Source of the DNA: Thermoleophilia bacterium
GTDB lineage: Bacteria; Actinomycetota; Thermoleophilia; Gaiellales; SKUG01
Direction: 5' to 3'
Length of the DNA: 8,134 bases
NCBI GenBank assembly: GCA_025964455.1
Contig: JAOPYU010000353.1
Location: forward strand, 1 to 8,134
Shown: positions 6,248 through 8,134 of the stretch, piece by piece
Numbering within the stretch: position 1 is the stretch's first letter
How the letters are laid out: every line of letters begins with the position of its first letter
The notes under the pieces: model-generated
The model's database searches: none
Told to the model about the DNA's origin: nothing
The model's input: the letters and a program-made list of their open reading frames with translations, nothing else
Program-made: the position numbers and the translations under genes

Positions 6248-6967
6248 TTAGGCGCCGTCTGGGTCGAGCAGTGCCCGGTCGAGCAGCGTCAGGCACAGCT
6301 CGCGCGAGCGGTCGAAGCGGGTCGGATCGGCCAGGAACTGCGCCGGGGCCTGGACGCCGCCGCCGGTCGAGAGGTCGTCCGTGGTCGACTCGGCGAGCTC
6401 CACGGTCCGATCGTAGGTGAACTCCGGATGGAACTGCACGGCGTGCACGCGGTCCTCGAACGAAAACCCCTGCGTCGCACAGGTTGCGCCGGTCACGGTC
6501 AGCACAGCACCGGGCGGCAGCTGCCACGCATCGCCGTGCCACTGCATCGCCTCGAACCGTCGTGGCAGCGCACCGAACACGGGCGACGCGGCCCCGGCCT
6601 CGGTCAGCTCCACCTCGTGCCAGCCGATCTCGGGCACGTCCGCGCGCCCCACGGTGCCGCCGAGCACCTCCGCCACGAGCTGGCTGCCGAGGCAGATGGC
6701 CAGCACGCGTGCGCGACCGAGGGCGACCACCTGGGTCAGGAACTCGCGTTCGTCGTCGAGCCAGGGGTGCAGTGCCGAGTCGTCGGTGTTCATGCCGCCA
6801 CCGAGCACGACGAGGCGTTCGACCTCCTCGAGCGGAGGCAGGTCCTCGTCCTCGTCCACGCGCACGACGCGCAGCTCGAGCCCGCGCAGCTGCGCCCACT
6901 CGCCCACCGTCAGGGGACGGACTCGCTCGGAGTGCTGGAGGCAGTGGACGACGGGCCGGGTGTGCAT
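6248..6967 (-). CDS. Class I glutamine amidotransferase-like protein (GATase1)
   Basis: This 239-residue stand-alone protein has the fold signature of class I glutamine amidotransferases, which hydrolyse glutamine and pass the ammonia to a second substrate. The nucleophile elbow AICLGSQLVAE places Cys92, and VQFHPE supplies His180 and Glu182, so the catalytic triad is complete. LVVLGGGMNTDD (52-63) matches the glycine-rich loop before the active site. EIGWHEVEL (113-121) and WHGDAWQLPPGA (143-154) are typical of the GMP-synthase-like stand-alone group. There is no synthetase domain, so the acceptor is unknown; some relatives act on gamma-glutamyl compounds. I prefer the ATG at 6967 over the start 26 codons upstream at 7045, because the longer form would overlap the divergent HNH gene and the family begins near MHTRPVVHCLQHS. 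The start lacks a ribosome site but has TACGAT 7 bases upstream. It probably heads a two-gene unit with TopIB, a pairing with no obvious functional logic. Confidence 0.93.
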   Translation of the reverse strand: MHTRPVVHCLQHSERVRPLTVGEWAQLRGLELRVVRVDEDEDLPPLEEVERLVVLGGGMNTDDSALHPWLDDEREFLTQVVALGRARVLAICLGSQLVAEVLGGTVGRADVPEIGWHEVELTEAGAASPVFGALPRRFEAMQWHGDAWQLPPGAVLTVTGATCATQGFSFEDRVHAVQFHPEFTYDRTVELAESTTDDLSTGGGVQAPAQFLADPTRFDRSRELCLTLLDRALLDPDGA

Positions 6968-6974
6968 GGGACTG

Positions 6975-6980
6975 ATCGTA
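6975..6980 (-). promoter_or_regulatory. Candidate -10 element for the amidotransferase-TopIB unit
   Basis: TACGAT on the minus strand lies 7 bases from the amidotransferase ATG. It is the same hexamer, at nearly the same distance, as before the leftward gene at the left end. No Shine-Dalgarno site is present in the CAGTCCC stretch between hexamer and ATG, so a leaderless or near-leaderless transcript is likely. I see no good -35 box. Confidence 0.4.
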
Positions 6981-6996
6981 TCCGCCGAGCGGCGGG

Positions 6997-7002
6997 TACG
7001 GG
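6997..7002 (+). promoter_or_regulatory. Weak candidate -10 element for the HNH gene
   Basis: TACGGG is followed by exactly 6 bases and then the ATG at 7009. It keeps the TA at -12/-11 but lacks the final T of TANNNT. The distance again suits a leaderless start, and no ribosome site is visible. It lies 16 bases from the oppositely directed TACGAT, so the two promoters would overlap. Confidence 0.25.
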
Positions 7003-7008
7003 CATCGC

Positions 7009-7404
7009 ATGTCACGAGACACGCGCCAGATGAGCCCCGAAGCACGCTTGGACCACCTGCTCGACGTGGGCGGTGGAACCTGCGCCTGGTGCGGGTTCGA
7101 CCTGTCGCGACCGCAGGCGCGACCGACGCGCGACCACATCGTGCCCAAGGTGAAGGGTGGGCCGACGCGACTCGAGAACGAGGTCGCTGCGTGCGGGGCG
7201 TGCAACCGCCTGCGCGGTCACTCGTCTCCCTCGCAGTTCATCGAGAAGTGCCGTGACGAGCGTGGCCTGGCGCCGAATGCCGGGCTCGTCGCCGACCAGC
7301 TCGACTCGCTCGAGGCGGCGATCGCCCGAGACGGCGGCATGCGCAAGATCCGTGACTACGTCACCCGCGAAGCCAAGCGCGTCCGCGAGCTCGCGAGCTC
7401 GTGA
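7009..7404 (+). CDS. Small HNH endonuclease-family protein
   Basis: This 131-residue protein has a compact HNH (beta-beta-alpha metal) nuclease core with a structural zinc site. CAWC gives Cys25 and Cys28. RDHIVPKVKGG gives Asp42-His43, the general-base position. RLENEVAACGACNRLRG gives Asn57, Cys62, Cys65 and Asn66. The DHIVP...GG...NxxxAC..CN pattern is standard for the HNH family, and the C-terminal half is a charged, probably helical segment rich in Arg and Lys. Such stand-alone proteins are common in actinobacteria and mostly uncharacterised; roles range from DNA repair to phage or mobile-element nucleases. Nothing around it suggests a restriction system, intron or prophage. The ATG at 7009 is positioned like a leaderless start. 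A second in-frame ATG at 7030 would remove 7 residues and keep the domain whole. The gene converges with the small membrane protein gene 27 bases downstream. Confidence 0.88.
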   Translation: MSRDTRQMSPEARLDHLLDVGGGTCAWCGFDLSRPQARPTRDHIVPKVKGGPTRLENEVAACGACNRLRGHSSPSQFIEKCRDERGLAPNAGLVADQLDSLEAAIARDGGMRKIRDYVTREAKRVRELASS

Positions 7405-7431
7405 CGCCCGTGGACTGGCGGCCTCGGCCGA

Positions 7432-7728
7432 TCAGCCCGCGAGGAGCGTGAACATCGCGACGTCGGCGAGGAGCGCCGCGCCGAGCGCTGCTCCGGCACC
7501 GATGCCTGCGGCGCGCATGCGGCCCATGCCCGAACCGAAGATCTTCGGCATCGTGGCGCCGACGGTCGCGCCGATGGCTGCCATGCCGACGGCCTGCGCA
7601 GGCAGGATCCAGTTCTCGCGTCCCTCGGGGTGATCGAGGAAGGTCGCTGCGATCGGCAGCGAGATCGCCGCGGTCGGCACGATGATGCCTGCGGCGATGG
7701 CGCGCTGCCAGCCTGGTGAGATCTGCAT
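7432..7728 (-). CDS. Small glycine- and alanine-rich membrane protein of unknown function
   Basis: I do not recognise a family for this 98-residue protein. It has three hydrophobic segments: about 10-30 (AIAAGIIVPTAAISLPIAATF), 40-60, rich in Gly and Ala, and 73-97. A short polar loop, LDHPEGRENW (31-40), follows the first. Repeated small residues in the last two segments (GMAAIGATVGA, AAGIGAGAALGAAL) suggest tightly packed helices of the glycine-zipper kind. I chose the ATG at 7728 because GGAG sits 7 bases before it on the minus strand; the frame is open to another ATG at 7758, which has no ribosome site and adds a polar extension. The gene lies 60 bases downstream of the LPFSG surface protein gene on the same strand, so the two may be co-transcribed. 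Coding is supported by the ribosome site, the membrane pattern and the tight fit with neighbours, but not by homology. Confidence 0.65.
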   Translation of the reverse strand: MQISPGWQRAIAAGIIVPTAAISLPIAATFLDHPEGRENWILPAQAVGMAAIGATVGATMPKIFGSGMGRMRAAGIGAGAALGAALLADVAMFTLLAG

Positions 7729-7762
7729 GGTGGTGCTCCGTCCCGAATTACCGTCCACCGGT

Positions 7763-7774
7763 ACTTCGAGAAGT
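7763..7774. repeat. Short inverted repeat before the small membrane protein gene
   Basis: ACTTC-GA-GAAGT is a 12-base near-palindrome, 35 bases before the small membrane protein ATG and 14 bases after the surface protein stop. It could be an operator half-site pair or part of a weak attenuator. The two-base centre is too short for a stable RNA hairpin with all five pairs. A palindrome this short can occur by chance. Confidence 0.25.
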
Positions 7775-7788
7775 GTCCGACCCCTGAT

Positions 7789-8134
7789 TCAGGAGCGGCG
7801 ATGCGCGCGAGCAGGCAGCGGAGCCCCTGCTGCCTGCACGAGCATCCCCACGAGCACGAGCAGCGCGCCGCCGAGGACGATGCGCTGGACGGCGACGGGT
7901 GGGCCGGAGAACGGAAGCGCGGCAGCGGGGGCGGCGGCTGCGCGGGGAGACGCGGTGGCGACCGGCGACGCAGCTGCCGGCGACGGAGCCGTGGAATGTC
8001 CAGCGTGCGTGTCGTGCGTGACCTTGGCGGTCTTCGCGGTCTTCGCGGACTTCGCGGTCTCCACGACCGGTGCGGCCGTGCTCGTCTCCGCGGTCCGCAG
8101 CGTGCTGGAGGCACGGGGCGTCGACGTCGACGCG
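7789..8134 (-). CDS. C-terminal end of a cell-wall-anchored surface protein with LPFSG sorting signal (partial)
   Basis: The frame is open from the right edge to a TGA at 7789-7791, giving 114 visible residues. The end is built like a sortase substrate. LPFSG (codons at 7903-7917) is followed by a hydrophobic segment of about 22 residues (IVLGGALLVLVGMLVQAAGA and on) and a basic tail, RAHRRS. Before it lies a low-complexity linker rich in Ala, Thr, Ser and Pro, including a lysine-bearing repeat (TAKSAKTAKTAK). This linker type usually spans the peptidoglycan. In known substrates sortase cuts between the fourth and fifth motif residues; Ser here replaces the usual Thr. The functional domain and the signal peptide must lie beyond the window. 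A GTG at 8064 could start a 91-residue form, but that would lack a signal peptide, so I take the gene as truncated by the window. No sortase gene is visible. Confidence 0.75.
   Translation of the reverse strand, partial: ASTSTPRASSTLRTAETSTAAPVVETAKSAKTAKTAKVTHDTHAGHSTAPSPAAASPVATASPRAAAAPAAALPFSGPPVAVQRIVLGGALLVLVGMLVQAAGAPLPARAHRRS
8027..8062. repeat. Four tandem 9-base repeats inside the surface protein linker
   Basis: Four copies of GCGGTCTTC run head to tail. The first two are identical (8027-8035, 8036-8044), the third has one change (GCGGACTTC, 8045-8053), and the fourth ends TCC (8054-8062). On the coding strand they encode repeats of Ala-Lys-Thr or Ala-Lys-Ser. Being a multiple of three bases, copy-number changes would lengthen or shorten the wall linker without a frameshift. 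Confidence 0.85.

Noticed and set aside
6219..7205. Possible longer TopIB protein, since its frame stays open upstream to 7205.
   Set aside because: The extension lies antisense-in-frame through the amidotransferase gene, has low-complexity Arg/Ala composition, and TopIB family proteins begin near the ATG at 6218.
7009..7404. HNH gene as part of a restriction, CRISPR or homing-intron system.
   Set aside because: No methyltransferase, Cas gene, repeat array or intron structure lies nearby; only the compact nuclease core is seen.
7420..7431. CGGCCTCGGCCG between the HNH and small membrane genes as a terminator.
   Set aside because: The centre is too small to form a good hairpin and there is no T-run; such GC-only palindromes are frequent in this base composition.
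7759..7788. Minus-strand GGGGTCGGACACTTC resembles the ends of some insertion sequences.
   Set aside because: No matching inverted end, target duplication or transposase is present in the window.

Overview
This 8.1 kb window is very GC-rich chromosomal DNA with long spurious open frames on both strands. It carries six complete genes, plus a gene cut off at each end. The likely source is an actinobacterium, perhaps of the Thermoleophilia/Solirubrobacterales type. The reasons are the base composition, the strong GC bias at third codon positions, the TopIB type, a cell-wall sorting signal (which implies a Gram-positive envelope), and start codons placed as in leaderless transcripts. The class-level placement is inference; no rRNA or marker gene is present.

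Left part (1-3478): the first 38 codons of a leftward membrane protein gene diverge from a two-gene rightward operon. The first operon gene encodes an 834-residue fusion: N-terminal membrane anchor, alpha/beta hydrolase with Ser-Asp-His triad, X-Pro dipeptidyl-peptidase-like C-terminal domain, second membrane helix, then a complete ABC ATPase. The second gene overlaps it by 8 bases and encodes a six-helix ABC-2 type permease. Together they look like an exporter whose ATPase subunit also carries an enzyme outside the membrane. This is the most unusual item in the window.

Middle (3479-6967): a 152-base leader with small hairpins precedes an ammonium channel gene (Amt), which has no PII gene beside it. 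Amt converges on a leftward pair: a class I glutamine amidotransferase-like gene followed by a DNA topoisomerase IB gene. A strong hairpin lies in the 59-base gap between Amt and TopIB.

Right part (6968-8134): a 41-base divergent region separates the amidotransferase from a small rightward HNH endonuclease-like gene. Next come a leftward 98-residue glycine-rich membrane protein and, upstream of it on the same strand, the C-terminal end of a surface protein with an LPFSG sorting signal. That protein continues beyond the window.

There are no RNA genes, CRISPR arrays, insertion sequences or phage genes that I can support. Apart from the fusion exporter, the genes look like ordinary chromosomal genes in small unrelated transcription units.
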